Source: Cycas panzhihuaensis (lineage: Eukaryota > Cycadophyta). From it: a stretch of 64,000 nucleotides of DNA. The translations under genes were made by a program, and so were the position numbers. Location: assembly GCA_023213395.1 (NCBI GenBank), contig CM041465.1, positions 94,247,741 to 94,311,740 on the forward strand. The letters run 5' to 3'. Shown piece by piece: positions 1 through 11,464 of the stretch; position 1 is the first letter of the stretch; every line of letters begins with the position of its first letter. A model generated the notes under the pieces. That model was not told where the DNA came from. It searched no databases and saw only the letters and a program-made list of their open reading frames with translations.

Positions 1-623
1 CAAGGACGTCGACTTCCCATAGATGATGTACCATACCATTTGTATGACATGACACATGATTATTTTGGTGTATATAGACAGGGTGATTGATACCCTGATT
101 GATATGTGATGATGCGTATCATGATATGTGATGGATGATGTGTATGTGTATGTATGATAGTACACAGATGCACGAGGATATGTATGATTAATGATGCTTT
201 GAGTTGATTATTGTATGGTCTATGTGTTATGATATTTATTTGGGCTATAAATATTTCCTTTTATATAGGGCCATATTCCTAGCGGAGGCACACACAATCA
301 CCGTGGGTAGCGGTGATGGATACAGGCAAGGCTAGGAGATAAGGCAGCACACATGTCCACATGGGAGCATAGCAGGATATGTAAAGGAAACGCCAATAGG
401 ACGGGAGCGATAGCACTCCAGAGCATCATCCTAATTGGGGAATGCCCAAATAGGAAGACAAGGTTCCCAGGGGAATGGGAACAAGGATTCTGCGGGAGGA
501 ACCAAAAAGGAACGAGAAGAGCCACCCTAAGTTGTTGTTCTACCTGTGGCTAGGAGGAACAAGAACAAGCTTAGGATGGTAGTTTAGGCTTGTTTCAGAG
601 CATGGGAAAAGGTAATAAAGAAA
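1..623. other. 3' flank of gypsy #1 pol, no gene recognised
   Basis: This stretch lies downstream of the integrase stop of gypsy #1 on the - strand. Positions 60-240 are low-complexity TGAT/TATG-rich sequence. A TATA-like CTATATAAAAGG on the - strand lies near 257-268. A 75-codon - strand frame (298-525) has no recognisable domain and is probably chance. The 3' LTR of the element was not found and presumably lies left of the window. Confidence 0.4.
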
Positions 624-1832
624 TCATGTGTAGAATTTCTTAAGGAATTTCCAGTTAACAGCTTTCTCAAATTCCAGGCCCTCCAAGGTGGTGATCTTAT
701 AGGCATCGTTATCGAGGCTCTCGAGAATGACAAAGGGACCAATCCATTTGGGCCCAAATTTCGTCAAGTGGTCATGAAGATATTCCAACTTGAGGACATG
801 GTCCCTAGGGTACAAAGGACAGGAACGAAGGTGTTTATCGTAGGTCCTTTACGAGTGGGCCTTAGATGCGAGGTTAGCCTGATAGGTGGCTAGACGTCTC
901 TCATCCAAGGCTTCAAGGTCTAAGAGGCGAGCCTGATGGATAGACTCCTCATCAATAAGGCCTCGATGGGATACTCATAGAGAGGGGATCTCCACTTCCA
1001 ATGGGAGTACCGCCTCAGTCTCGTAAACTAGTGAGAACGGGTTCATTCTCGTAGCAGCACGGATAGAGGTACGATAGGCCCATATGGCAGAAGAGAGCTG
1101 GAGGTGCCAATCTTTCAGAGATTGAGCAACGGTTTTCTTTAAGATATTAATAAGAGTTTTGTTGAATGATTCCACTTGACCATTGGCCCATGGATAATAA
1201 GGAGATGAGGTTTTGTGAGATATTTTGAATTTCTTACAAAGTTCATCCATCTCCTTATTATAAAACGGGGTTCCGTTGTCAGTAATCAAGACGTCGGGAA
1301 TCCTAAAGTAGCAAATGATGTGTTGGTAAATGAAAGTAGCTATCGTCTTGCCAGGGTAGTGGTCAAAGAGATGGCCTCTGGCCACTTAGTAAAGTACTCT
1401 GTGGTAGTCAATATAAACTTGTGCTACGACGAAGAAGGTGGTGATATGGCCCCGATGAGGTCTAGACCCCACTGGGAAAAAGGCCATGGAGAAACAATAA
1501 GATGAAGGGCCTCAGAAGGCACATGGGAGATATTAGCATGCTCTTGACATCGTCAACATCTCAAGGCATAGGCATGGACATCCTTGAAGAGGGACAGCCA
1601 ATAGTAGCCCATATAGAGGATCCTCTGGGCCATGGATTGACCCCAAAGTGGCCCTCACAAATACCATGGTGGCATTCACGAAGTATCTAGTCTGCTTCAT
1701 CGGCAGTGACGCAATGGAGGAGGATCCTATCAAAGGATCTTTTGTACAATACTTCATCCATGAGGAAGTATTACCTAACAAAGGTCTGGATACGAGACCT
1801 AACCTTGTTACTAGCCTCGTATGCATCGCATC
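624..1832 (-). pseudogene. gypsy integrase (decayed)
   Basis: Retroviral-type integrase that would insert the element cDNA. The core (975-1440) holds the second catalytic Asp in LITDNGTPF and the catalytic Glu in NGQVESFNKT; the fold continues through WAYRTS and NPFSLVYETEAVLP. The first Asp probably lies in the weak stretch near 1400, where a stop also falls. The C-terminal segment (624-815) shows the FGPKWIGPF and DAYKI motifs that follow the core in gypsy integrases and ends KKFYT-stop, with no chromodomain. The N-terminal zinc-binding part (1500-1830) survives only in shifted frames. Pieces in at least three frames make this a pseudogene. Confidence 0.85.
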
Positions 1833-3168
1833 GTGTAAGGTATCGCGACGATGTCACCATACCACTCATTATCAATGAGTGGATAGGAAGGAATGCCATG
1901 AATGGTCAATATAAACTCATCAGAAAGAGAATCGTCAACAGGGGCATCAAATGAGTTAGGGATGGGGGCGTCTGCAAGTTGTTCTACCACTACCATCTCA
2001 TTCTTCGATCTCCTATTGACGATATAGAGATCAAATTCTTGAAGTAGGACAGCCCAACAACTAGCCCTACCTGTCAGGTCAGAATGAGTAAGTAGATAGC
2101 ACAAGGGATCAGATTGAACGATCACCTTGGTAGTGTTACCGAGCAAGTAGTGTCTAAACTTCTCGGTTGCATGAACCAAGGAGAGGCATTCCTTCTCGAC
2201 CAGAGAATAGTTGAGTTCGACAGCCACGAGGGTGCGGTTGATGAAGTAAATAACCCTCTTGATTCTCGAATCGTCCTCTTGAGCAAGCATAGCACCCAAG
2301 GACTCATCGGTTGCTGAGGTATAAAGAATGAATGGCCTATCGAAGTAGGGGGGCACCAACGTTGGAGCGGAAGTAAGGGATTCCTTAAGTCCTTCGAAGG
2401 CTTGTTGGGCCTTAGCAGACCAAATAAATGGGGCTCCCTTCTTCAATAGGTTTGCAAGGGGTTTAGCGTTCATAGCAAAATTCGCCAAGAAATGCCTAAG
2501 GAAAATGAGTCTACCTAAAAACGGCTTGATCTGTCATTGAGTTCTAGGAGGCGGCATGTCAAGGATTGCCTTGACTTTGTCAGGGTCAATTTAAATTCCT
2601 AACTTGACATAAGGAACCCAAAGAGTTTGCCAGAAGTGACGGCAAACACGCATTTGAGTGGGTTTAAACTTACGTGGTACTTGCGGCACTACGTGAAGAT
2701 AGCCCACAAGTCTGAAGGGTGATGGGCTCTAACACGTGACAGACCCATTATGTCATCCATGAAAACCTTCAACATGTTGTTGATAAGGTCATGGAAGATA
2801 AAATACATCGCCCTTTAGTAGGTAGCGCCTACATGTTTTAGTCTGAAGGACATTGCCTTGTAGGCAAAGGTACCCCACGGAGTAGTGAAGGCCGTCTTGT
2901 GGTGGTCTTCAAGAGAGATTTGAATCTGGTTATAACCAGAGAAGCCATCCATTAAGGACATGACTTCAAACCCAATGGTTCAATCAATGATCTGATCGAT
3001 AAAAGGGAGTAGGAAGTTATCTTTAGGACATGCATTGTTGATATCACGAAAATCAATGCATATACTGATGGTGCCGTTCTTTTTAGCAATGAGGACGATG
3101 TTGGATACCCATTTAGGGTAGTCGATAGAAGTAATGAGCCCAGCATCTAGAAGTTTCTCAACCTCCAT
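1811..3168 (-). pseudogene. gypsy reverse transcriptase and RNase H (decayed)
   Basis: The RT starts near 3168 with KLLDAGLI, then PKWVSNIVLIAKKNG and the IDFRDINNACPKDNF block typical of gypsy RT. The catalytic motif is readable near 2755-2770 as VFMDDIMGLS, an FMDD form of the usual YVDD. Several frame changes lie between 2500 and 2980. The RNase H follows in a long open frame (1811-2488): AFEGLKESLTSAP connector, LYTSATDESLGAMLAQ, and VEKECLSLVHATEKFRHYL. The first RNase H Asp position reads Ser (YTSATD), seen in some plant gypsy groups, so it may not be decay. The order RT, RNase H, integrase identifies gypsy rather than copia. Confidence 0.88.
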
Positions 3169-3179
3169 CTTGACGGCGG

Positions 3180-4225
3180 CTAAGAGTTTAGGATGGAGAG
3201 GACATTGTTTCTAGTGCACAGGGTAGGCACTAGGAATAGTAGTGAGGTTATGGGTGACAATGGAATGGTTGATTCCTTCATGTTAGAGTAATCCCATGCA
3301 AAAATGTCCTGGAACTCCTGGAATAAAAGGGAGTACTCCCTTACTTCATCAGGAGAACATTCAACCCCCACCTTAATGACCTTACCCAGGGCCAGGATTA
3401 TGTCTTGGGTTACCCCCATGCATATGGCATTCCCCTCCTTAAAATGGAGGGGGGCAAGGTCAACAGGGAGAGATGGAATAAGGGACAGAACCGGGTTGGC
3501 AAGTGTGGACCCAATCACCAAGACCTTCTGGTGGCCAAGCCTATGGTGACCAGAAGGAAGGTTAGGCATGACGCCCGCTAAATATTCAAGCAAAGCCTCA
3601 TCATCTTCGAAGTAATCCACCCCATGGATGACCTTATTTCAAATATATGAGATGTTGGAAGAAGTGGGAGTGATGGGACCTTGATGGTTGGCAAGCTGCC
3701 CAACATCCCCGAAAGACTCTAAGGGAGAATCAGGAAGGGACTCCTCGTAAAGAGCAAAAGGAAGTTCCTCAAGGCCATCACCTGTAGGGGGTGATGGAGA
3801 GGAAGAATCAAGGACTTGTGGGTCAATGCGTATAATGACATGTGATATAAGGGGATGATTGGTCTCTCCAACAAGAGGAGTTCTAGGTTAGGACCTAAAA
3901 TAGGAATGGTGGCTCCTACTAGTGCGGAGGAAGGAGACAGGGTGAGGAACATCCTCATCCTCACCATGGGACTCATCGTCGCTGAACATGGCAAGGTATC
4001 CATAGCTCCCAACACTAATAGGAGTGAAGCAGGTGAGGCTAGAGGAAGAAGATGTGGGATCTCCTTCAAGATGGGATGTATCGGGTAGGCTGATAGAGCA
4101 GGTTGAGGCATGAGTAGAAGGGCCCTTGTCCCCTTTCATATGACCATGGCTTGCTTGGTTGGTTAGATGAGTTTGTTTAACAAGTGGGTGTTTGCAGGAA
4201 ATGACCCTCATTCACCCCTCATGGA
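3180..4225 (-). pseudogene. gypsy pol segment between protease and RT (decayed)
   Basis: The frame at 3180-3620 reads into the RT N-terminus: an acidic DYFEDDEALLEYL stretch, then YSLLFQEFQDIFAWDYSNM, which matches the segment just ahead of RT in many plant gypsy polyproteins (FAWsY..M). The part at 3719-4225 is Ser/Pro-rich with an acidic SDDESHGEDED run and is broken across frames. It looks like an unconserved linker. It is assigned to the element by position and by the RT-proximal motif only. Confidence 0.6.
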
Positions 4226-4277
4226 TGAACTTGAGTTGCCCCCAACAGGTCGAATACACATCTCCCATCTGATCGAG

Positions 4278-4530
4278 TTATGGCCAACCCAAAAGAAGAT
4301 TGTAGTTGATGTTTATGTAGAGGACTACAATGTCGGTGAGGACAGTCTTGTCCTTGAGGGTGAGCAGGATCGAAATAGATCCCACTGGAGTCTTTTCGCT
4401 ACCGTCGTAGCCTTGGCACCACCATGGAATAAGTTCCAAGGCAGAAATGCCAAGCTCTTGCATAACGCGCAAGGGCATGGCATTAACAGAAGAACCATTA
4501 TCAACAATGGTCCTTCACAAAGTATAGTCT
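4278..4530 (-). pseudogene. gypsy aspartic protease
   Basis: A retropepsin-like domain that would process Gag-Pol. The active-site loop reads VDNGSSVNAMPL near 4475-4505, the D-N-G-S form seen in plant gypsy elements. It is followed by YDGSEKTPVGSISI (flap region) and ends with NLLLGWP, the conserved hydrophobic-Gly close of the fold. The spacing is right for the family. It lies between gag and RT as expected. A stop just ahead of the active-site block and short frames indicate decay. Confidence 0.75.
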
Positions 4531-6775
4531 AGTATATCAATAGTGATGGTGAAGGGGAAATTCCATTGGTATTCCCTTTCACAAGCGGGAGGAAGGTCTT
4601 TAGGGTCAAAGGAAATGATGGGCTCATGACTTTGGGTGATACCCAAAGCGCGAAAGGGCATGTCACCCAATCCTAAAGCTTCCAAAAGGAGTGTCTATTG
4701 TTTAGGATAACTTCTCAAGACATCCATAATGGACATCCCAGTGGCCATAGTACAAAGCTCGTTGACGACAAAAAAGGCCTTCCCCTTTATCTTGGGTTGA
4801 GGAAGGGCTCTCCTGAAATCGTAGTGACCTAGACGAACGAGAATAGTCTTGGGAAGTGACAAAACTTTCAGAAGGGAGGTTTCTAAAAGAGGATCAAGGT
4901 GTCGGACAGATGAAGAGGCACCGGTAGCCTCTTTAGCGGGTTGAGACTAAGTTAAGGCATAAGAGGGGGTGGCCTCAAGCATTTGGATTACCTTCTTTCC
5001 CTTATTCTGAGACCGCAAAGGTGAAGGAGTACGGCAATCAAGGGAACGTGAGGAAGAAGATGAATCCCGCGCACAAGGGGCTTCTTGAGTCTAGCCTAGA
5101 TCTCAATAGCTTCAAGTGCTAAGCACTTTACAATGGTGGAATTGCATATGGTTGCCCCCATCTTAAAGACTTCCACATGGACTTCAGGACAAAGTGCATT
5201 AACGAAGAGGTCCCTCTTGAATTCCTCAAGCAAAGTAGCCTTAGTGGAATGGAGGAGGTCATAGAATCGCTGCACAAAGTCATGATTCATTTCATCATGG
5301 CCTTGTTTAAGCGAAAGGAGGGATTTCATTCCACTTTCAAACGAACGAGCCACATCAAGATAGTTGATGAACTCGTCCACAAGTTGCTGGAACAAGAAAA
5401 TGGAATGGGCAGGCACATGATAAAACCATTTAAGGGCATCGCCTTGTAGGGATCGTGGAAATAATTTCATTAGTATGTGATCATAAGCCCAATAGTCTAT
5501 GCACGCCATAGAAAAACTATGGACGTGCTCTACTGAATCCTATGATGAAGTTCTATTGAACTTAGGGACTTCGGGAGGATGAGGCAGTAAGTTGGTTCTT
5601 AACGCCTCAATAGATAAGGGTGTCGATCTATAATCCATGAAGGGACGTGCCCTCACTTGGATCATAGGATCAACAAAGGATGTGGGAGGCAATGAACAAG
5701 GAACGGATGGGGGTGGAAGGCCCATCCCTCCTTAAGGAAATGTCCCTTGCTGAGAAGGGACTTGAGGATAAGTGCCTTGAAAGGAAGTTATGTTTCCTTG
5801 CAAAGACACAGCATAAGGAGTTACGCAGGATGGTGGAAACGAGGGGTGAGGGATCAGATTCTGTCCATATAGGCCACTCGTAGGTGGTGTAACCCTATAT
5901 GGATGTAAAGGGTCCACCCCATATATCAGAATATGATTCCCTTTACTATGCCCCCAAGGCTGAGACGTATAGCATGAGGGTACATAGAGAGAAGGACCAC
6001 TAGGTTGGGTTTAAGTGTATGTGGAAACGGGTCCTACATGACTGGTAGTAAGAGTGTTAGTAGGACCTCTAGTCCTACTAAAAAATGCATTTGCCACGTT
6101 AGGAGGTGCCATGTTGGTTTGACTAGGGAAAGGCATGCTAACCCCAAGCTAGGAGAAAGACATACCACGAGAGGGTCCCAAAGAGTTAGGACCATGATGA
6201 GGAATAGAAGGTGCAATGGACGTCCCTAAGTTAGATGTAAAGGTTGAGTGGGATAGATGTGTAGGTACAAAGGGGTTGCTCATTGTGGGAGGTGTAGATA
6301 CGGATGAAGGTGGTGGGACAAGGGCAGATGAGGAGGGTGCCCTACCATGCAAGACATCTTCAAACCATCTAGGACGTGACTGAAGATGAGTTGCACGAAA
6401 ACACTCGTTAAGAGCTTCAACTACGTTGGTAGGAGGGGTATCCACTTGATCGTAAGAGATAGACGGGACCTCAAACGAAGTAGACCCCTGAGGGCGCTCC
6501 TCATAAGAATCACCAACTAGGTGGTAAATCTCAAGCGAAGATGGGCCCTCTACTCCATGAGTAGAGGGATGGGCATTAAGTGGGTGATGTTGATCACCCG
6601 GATAGTAAATAGGATCATCACCCTCTTGGGTGGATCCTGGAAAAGATGTAGGGAACTCATGAGCTTCCGAGGCAAAGGCATGATAAGCCCAATCTGAGGG
6701 GTATCCTTCCATTGTTGAATCAAAATCTAATGATGAAAGAAGATGATATGTAGGGTCTTCTAACAAAGGAGGCAA
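4531..6775 (-). pseudogene. gypsy gag polyprotein (decayed)
   Basis: The capsid-like core at 5096-5509 reads LFPRSLQGDALKWFYHVP, FQQLVDEFINYL and SLKQGHDEMNHDFVQRF, the pattern of the plant retrotransposon gag family (gag_pre). Upstream (5540-6775) are long Pro/Ser-rich frames with a SRPRWFEDVL block, a plausible disordered N-terminal region. Positions 4531-5095 are the gag-protease junction, with no clear zinc knuckle and no long frame. The start is not certain; a Met near 6775 is the first in a long frame. Multiple stops make it non-functional. Confidence 0.7.
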
Positions 6776-7713
6776 ACCACATAGGCAACGTGAGAAATGT
6801 CACATACAAAACTTGCCAATACATTAGAAGAGAACAAAGAATGCAAATAATGTGTTGGGGGCTACCCAACAATAGAAATAAATGGAGAAAACCACTAAAA
6901 GGTAGAAGTACCAACAAAAAGGGATAGGAACTAGCTCCTTTACCGGTAAGTCCCCAGTATAATTACCAATGGATGTGCGTCTACGGCATGGTCATTATAC
7001 TCGACAGGAATGAGGATAGTCAACAGCTGATGTTGAGGATGTGGATGAGATCCTATAAGCAAAGGGAACACCACATAGGGCATCCGTGCATCGGAGCATG
7101 AGTTCGGGACCCACAAATGACACCTAACTACCTTAGAGTAGATTTCAATCTCAAAAGGAAGAGTGCATGTAGGGGGGAATCCTAGATGGACTCGAGAGGA
7201 AGGTCCTCCCACCCTTGGATGACCAGAAGGGAGAAGAGGAATCCTCGGTGGGTTTTCCTATGATGAAGGAAAACTAAGGCGGTAGGATATAGGCAGAATG
7301 CCTAGGATGAATGTGGGTAAGCTTCCCTAGTTTACTTGGCCAAGACAAATATGACTAGGGGGAATAGCAAAGGGATGAACTAAAGACAACTCTCTTTTTC
7401 TCTCTCTTTTGCTCAATATGCAAAGGACAAGAGAAAATAAAAGAAGTACAAATGTTTCATATGTAAGCAAGCAAGCTAGATGGGATGTATCTATGGGCGT
7501 TTTGGGATGAACAGGAAAAGGGGGAAGGGATATATTTTCCTACTATACCTTTTCCTATAAAAGAAAGCAAGCGTGCAATGTTCATATGCAAAAGAAGCAA
7601 ATAGTTGAATGATTCCCTTTTTGTTTTTATATGACCTATTAGATTAATGTAATAGATTTCGTACGAAAATAAAAAGGAAGAAAAGGGGTGACGGAAAGAG
7701 GAGCGAAATGTAC

Positions 7714-7830
7714 CTGAAAAGTGTGGCGGTCGATGAAGGACCTCAGCTTGTATTTAATGTACACCCTCTTTCCAATCGGTTGGCAAGTGACCAAGGTTGA
7801 TGCAGAAGATGGGGGCTTCCTTACCTTCCC
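7714..7830 (-). other. exon-like block inside gypsy #1 LTR (GKVRKP block)
   Basis: On the - strand a pyrimidine-rich run ending TTTTATAAG precedes GGGAAGGTAAGGAAGCC, which reads GKVRKP. The block stays open for 39 codons and ends TTTTCAG followed by GTACATTTC, a good splice donor. Related blocks occur at 12501-12646 and 35229-35346. Upstream (7900-8020) a second short frame ends TTCTGG|GTAAGCC, another plausible donor. The splicing is inferred from signals; no product is recognised. Confidence 0.4.
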
Positions 7831-9069
7831 CTTATAAAAGATAAGCAAAGCAGAAAAAAGTAAAGGAAGCAAATGAAGCGGAAGAGAAAGGGCGGGTAAA
7901 GGCTTACCCAGAACTGGCACGTCCTTCTCCTTCGTTGAATATTGCTTCAGACATACACACACACACAAGGGTTTCTCCCTTCCAAGAAGGGGGGCTACAT
8001 GAAAGCTAGATGTATACAAATATATGTAAAGTAAATGCTAAGAACATTATATTCAAATTAAAGTAACTACTACTGCAAGTGACTCACATCTCCTCAAGTA
8101 AACCAGACACATCAAGCAAGGAAAGGAAAGGGCAACCTCAGGATGGCAAAACCCTCCACTAAAGTTCTCCACATAGCCTTTAGTTATAGCAAGGTAGGGG
8201 TATACAGGGGTTTATGGACAGCCAACAAACATGAAAGGGTATGGAGCAAGATGTTAGAGAGGTACCAAGGTAACGGAGTCACTATGGGCAGCGATCTGTC
8301 ACACAAGTCTCACCGAAAACCTTAAGGGATACTAGGCAAAGTAAGGGGGCCCAAAAGAGGGGCGTGCAAGCCTAGAACCAATGTAATAAGGGCTACATAC
8401 ACTGAGATCCAGTGCAGGCTATGACACCACCTTCTCCTAGTTAACTCAAGAAAAGCGTGGCAGCAGGAGAAGAAAGACGGGAAGGGGATTGCCCTTGGGG
8501 AGTAGGTATGAATGGGATGGATCCCGCCTTACTCCCTTCGCCCAGCCTTTATGAGCCTTCTTCCACTGCTCTCTTAAAGGAAACCAGTGGAGGAATGGGG
8601 TGAAAGTTTGAGAATACATAGCTAAACTCAAAGAAAGACAAGTTTGATATAGCCAAAAGGAGAGAGAGCATGAAAATATGCTTGAAAATGAGCCTAATAT
8701 GGAAAGAATACACATAAAACTCTAAAAATAAGACCAAAGGTACCTACTAGGCTGAGTGTAGGGAAGATTTGCCCCTGCAACCAATGAGAGAGAGGAGGCC
8801 CTGCAGCGTTTACAGGAGGTTTCCCAAAGGAAGGGTGTAAGAGACACTTGCTGAGGCGTAGTTGAAGGAGAACCATAAAAGACTTGCTTAAAAGAGCCTA
8901 GAGGAGAGTCTTCCACTGTGGAAGAGTGTTATTGTAGGCGTGTCCCGAAATGGAGGCGAGGAAAGGTAGAGTTCTGGTGCACACAGTAGAAGAGAAGAAA
9001 AGAAGAGTGAAGCAGATGGCGTAGAAAATTGAGTTGGAGAGCCAAGAGATGTAAAATGATGGTCTTTTT

Positions 9070-9082
9070 GGGTTTTATACCC
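9070..9082 (-). promoter_or_regulatory. TATA box of gypsy #1 LTR
   Basis: The - strand reads GGGTATAAAACCC about 690 bp into the LTR. The matching position in copy #3 reads GGGTATAAAGCCC (33950-33962). In copy #2 it has eroded to AACAAAACCC near 21335. Transcription should start about 30 bp further left. Confidence 0.65.
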
Positions 9083-9915
9083 ATATGAACCCTAACTGAG
9101 TGTTTAGGGCATGAATAGGGATGAGTTTGGTGAGTGGCCACATGGTAATTCTGCAAAAAATGCAAGAATTACCATGGCAGATTTAAAAAATAAGTTGCAA
9201 TAGTCGCGCCACGGTAAACTTCGCGGGACCACGGTACACTTCGCGGTACTGCTTAGTTTACAGCGGTGCTGGACCAGGAATCCAAAATGGCCATAGTCAA
9301 GGTTCTTGGAGCCCTAAAAAGTGATGTGGCAGGCCTGGGAGGGGCTAGCCCTCCTGCCCAGGTGGCTAAGGACAGTCCAGAAGGCATGCAAACAAGTCCA
9401 AATAAAGCGTCGAAGGCTAGGATTCCCAGAAAGGTCATGATATGAGTACAGGGTCAAGGTATGAGCGGGTCATATGAGTCAGGTGAGGCTTGAGGTGATG
9501 TGGAGGTAGCATGGAGGGTTGTAGAGTGCCATGGGGATGCCTACCTTGCAGAAAGGTAGGTCCCACAGGTCGTCATAGTCTCACAATACGACAAGTAGCA
9601 TGATCAAGTAACAGATGCAAGGCAATCATACAAGTCAAGTAAGCAGTCATGGAATGAGGCAATACTTCTGTCAACCTTTCCAAAGAAATAGTAAAAGTAA
9701 AAAGGGAGAAGCATACCTGTGCTTACCTGGGTCGACCTATCTGTATCCATTCCCAATAGCCAGGAAACAGTGGGTTTTTTCCCAAAAGGGTTTTCCTATG
9801 TAAATCCTATGTACTGTGTATTTATATTCTATGTGTTTATATTTGTATGTTTGATGTGTATAGTTAAAGATTCTATGGATTGGAACATACCTGTATGATT
9901 TCATGTTCTCAAATA

Positions 9916-9926
9916 TGGTATCAGAG
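9916..9926 (+). other. Primer-binding site (tRNA-iMet type) of copia F
   Basis: TGGTATCAGAG complements the 3' end of plant initiator Met tRNA, the usual primer of Ty1/copia elements. It lies 5 bp after a CA that could close the LTR at 9910. Confidence 0.6.
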
Positions 9927-11299
9927 TCATAGGGTCCTACACAGTTAAAGCCTGACATTGCATAAAGCAGTGAGATCATCAGTTGTTGAGTGAAATTGTC
10001 AAACCCAGGATTTGTCTTGAGGGTCTGTCAACTCTAGCAATGTGCAGAAATAGGCATAACATATTAGTGGTGGTAGAGGCAATGAAAATCATTAATCAAT
10101 AAAGCATAAGGGCCTACTGAATTTAATAATCAAATGTGAAGGCGACATTTATTATTTGAGTTAGCTCGTTAGGGCCATCTGAAGTGGGTTGATGATCTAT
10201 AGCAGTGATTCAAGCCAGCGAAGAATGCATTGATGGTGATTCAATGACATTGAGGACAACCATCTATATATACATGTAAGTCAATTATTTACTTATCAAA
10301 AGCACTATAAAATTTTAAAAAGGGGAAGCTTCTACTATTGTTATATATACCTTACCTATATAAGGAAGAGATTGGAGCCTTCTTTGGAGTGTTTTCTACC
10401 CTTAGTACAGAGATTTGATTGAATGTATAGTAGTGCATGCTACAATTTAGCAAGCTATGCATAAATTTTAAGTCATAGTATCCTTATACATGGGAAAGTC
10501 CCTCTTATGGTAAACTATATACATAAATACAATTGCATATGTGTGTTGAGTGTTAGTTGGGCATGTTTCATGATGGTAGGCTATGTTTGAGGGAATGTTG
10601 GGCAGTGTATAGGCTATTTACCAATCATACAAAGACTGTACATGATTGTAGATTTGTGCATAGGTATGCTTGATATACATAGGTCGTTTTAATGCTTCGG
10701 TTGCCATGCCTCCCTATATCACGTAGATATGACTTTTAGAATCTATCATTTGATGATTATTACTAAGATTCATACTTAGTAAATAATATTATAGCTTGTG
10801 ATTTTTATTTTCATAACATGGGTTAAGTAAAAGACACAAAGACGTAAGGAAAAGTCACAACTTAAAGTTGTCTTTTGGTATATTCTCCTTAAAAAAACAT
10901 TATAAAAAGGTACCCTTATAACATTGATTTATCATATTATTGTATAGTGTGAAGTACTTTATATATATTTGGAGCATTCTTAGTCTGTTTTGAGTGCAGA
11001 TTAAGGAGTATTTTTGTAATTTTGACTTAGAAGACCTTACATTATTGCCTTGTGGAGCCATCCTTAGTTCTTAAAGCATTTTTTAAGTGTCTCAAGGGTT
11101 ACTTTGGGTACATTTAAGGGTATTCTTTGGTTATTTGAGAAGGCAAAATAGTCAGTAGGCCACCTAGAGCATGCATACTCGGTATTTGGAGTACCCCCAG
11201 AGTGTGCCTCTGAGCTAGAGGAGACCATAATGGTATTTTTTTCTATAGGTGACAATCATTTTGGTGTTATTTGACACGTGTTAAAGCATGTTTCTCAAG
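9927..11299. other. Leader of copia remnant F, no gene recognised
   Basis: AT-rich sequence between the primer site and the gag fragment. It has no long frame with recognisable protein signal. A 63-codon - strand frame at 11064-11255 looks fortuitous. Confidence 0.4.
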
Positions 11300-11464
11300 A
11301 TGGAGTGCATTATGCCCAAGGTTATCTTCAATCGGAACAATTTCAATGAGTGGAAGGCCAATATGGAGCCTATTTTCATGGTGAATCAACTCTGGGGTAT
11401 CACTAAGGCTAACGTGGACGTGATTCCATTAGACCATAAAAGCACACCTATGGGGGGTCACTAA
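11300..11464 (+). pseudogene. copia gag N-terminal fragment
   Basis: A 54-codon frame with FNRNNFNEWKANMEPIF and LWGITKANVDVIP. This matches the N-terminal pattern of plant copia Gag (small residue-N-aromatic-x-x-W-K ... M-x-x-x-L then L-W-x-x-V/I). It stops at TAA. The following 600 bp (11465-12070) contain only broken remains, including a Lys/Glu-rich segment near 11700. It belongs to remnant F by position. Confidence 0.55.

Larger units (their letters stand above)
1..9769 (-). mobile_element. Ty3/gypsy LTR retrotransposon #1 (Tat-like), 3' end cut by window
   Basis: On the - strand the order is a long 5' LTR (about 6950-9769), gag, protease, RT, RNase H and integrase, which is the Ty3/gypsy order. 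No chromodomain is visible after the integrase. The long LTR and its similarity to copies #2 and #3, one of which carries an extra RNase H, point to the Tat group; that placement is inference. The LTR begins TGTTTCCTGG at 9769, as do the LTRs of #2 and #3 (with one change in #3). All reading frames are broken by stops and frameshifts, so the copy is dead. The 3' LTR is outside the window. Confidence 0.85.
6950..9769 (-). repeat. 5' LTR of gypsy #1 (about 2.8 kb, left edge approximate)
   Basis: The right edge is at 9769, where the - strand reads TGTTTCCTGGC. The same start, preceded by a polypurine tract, occurs in #2 (22241) and, with one change, #3 (33261). The LTR carries a TATA box at about 9076, an exon-like block at 7714-7830, and a block at 6960-7200 (VPNSCSDARMPYVVF frame) that reappears at the right end of the #3 LTR. 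That match is why I place the left edge near 6950; I did not find a clean CA end or primer site. An AC microsatellite lies at about 7955-7968. Confidence 0.6.

Noticed and set aside
1215-1505. + strand ORFs over the gypsy integrase (also 1648-1954 and 2114-2317)
   Set aside because: Opposite-strand shadows of the integrase and RNase H frames.
9913-9930. Possible tRNA gene from the TGGTATCAGAG match (also 20422, 32213, 58713, 60446)
   Set aside because: Only the short primer-site match is present; no cloverleaf, A box or B box.
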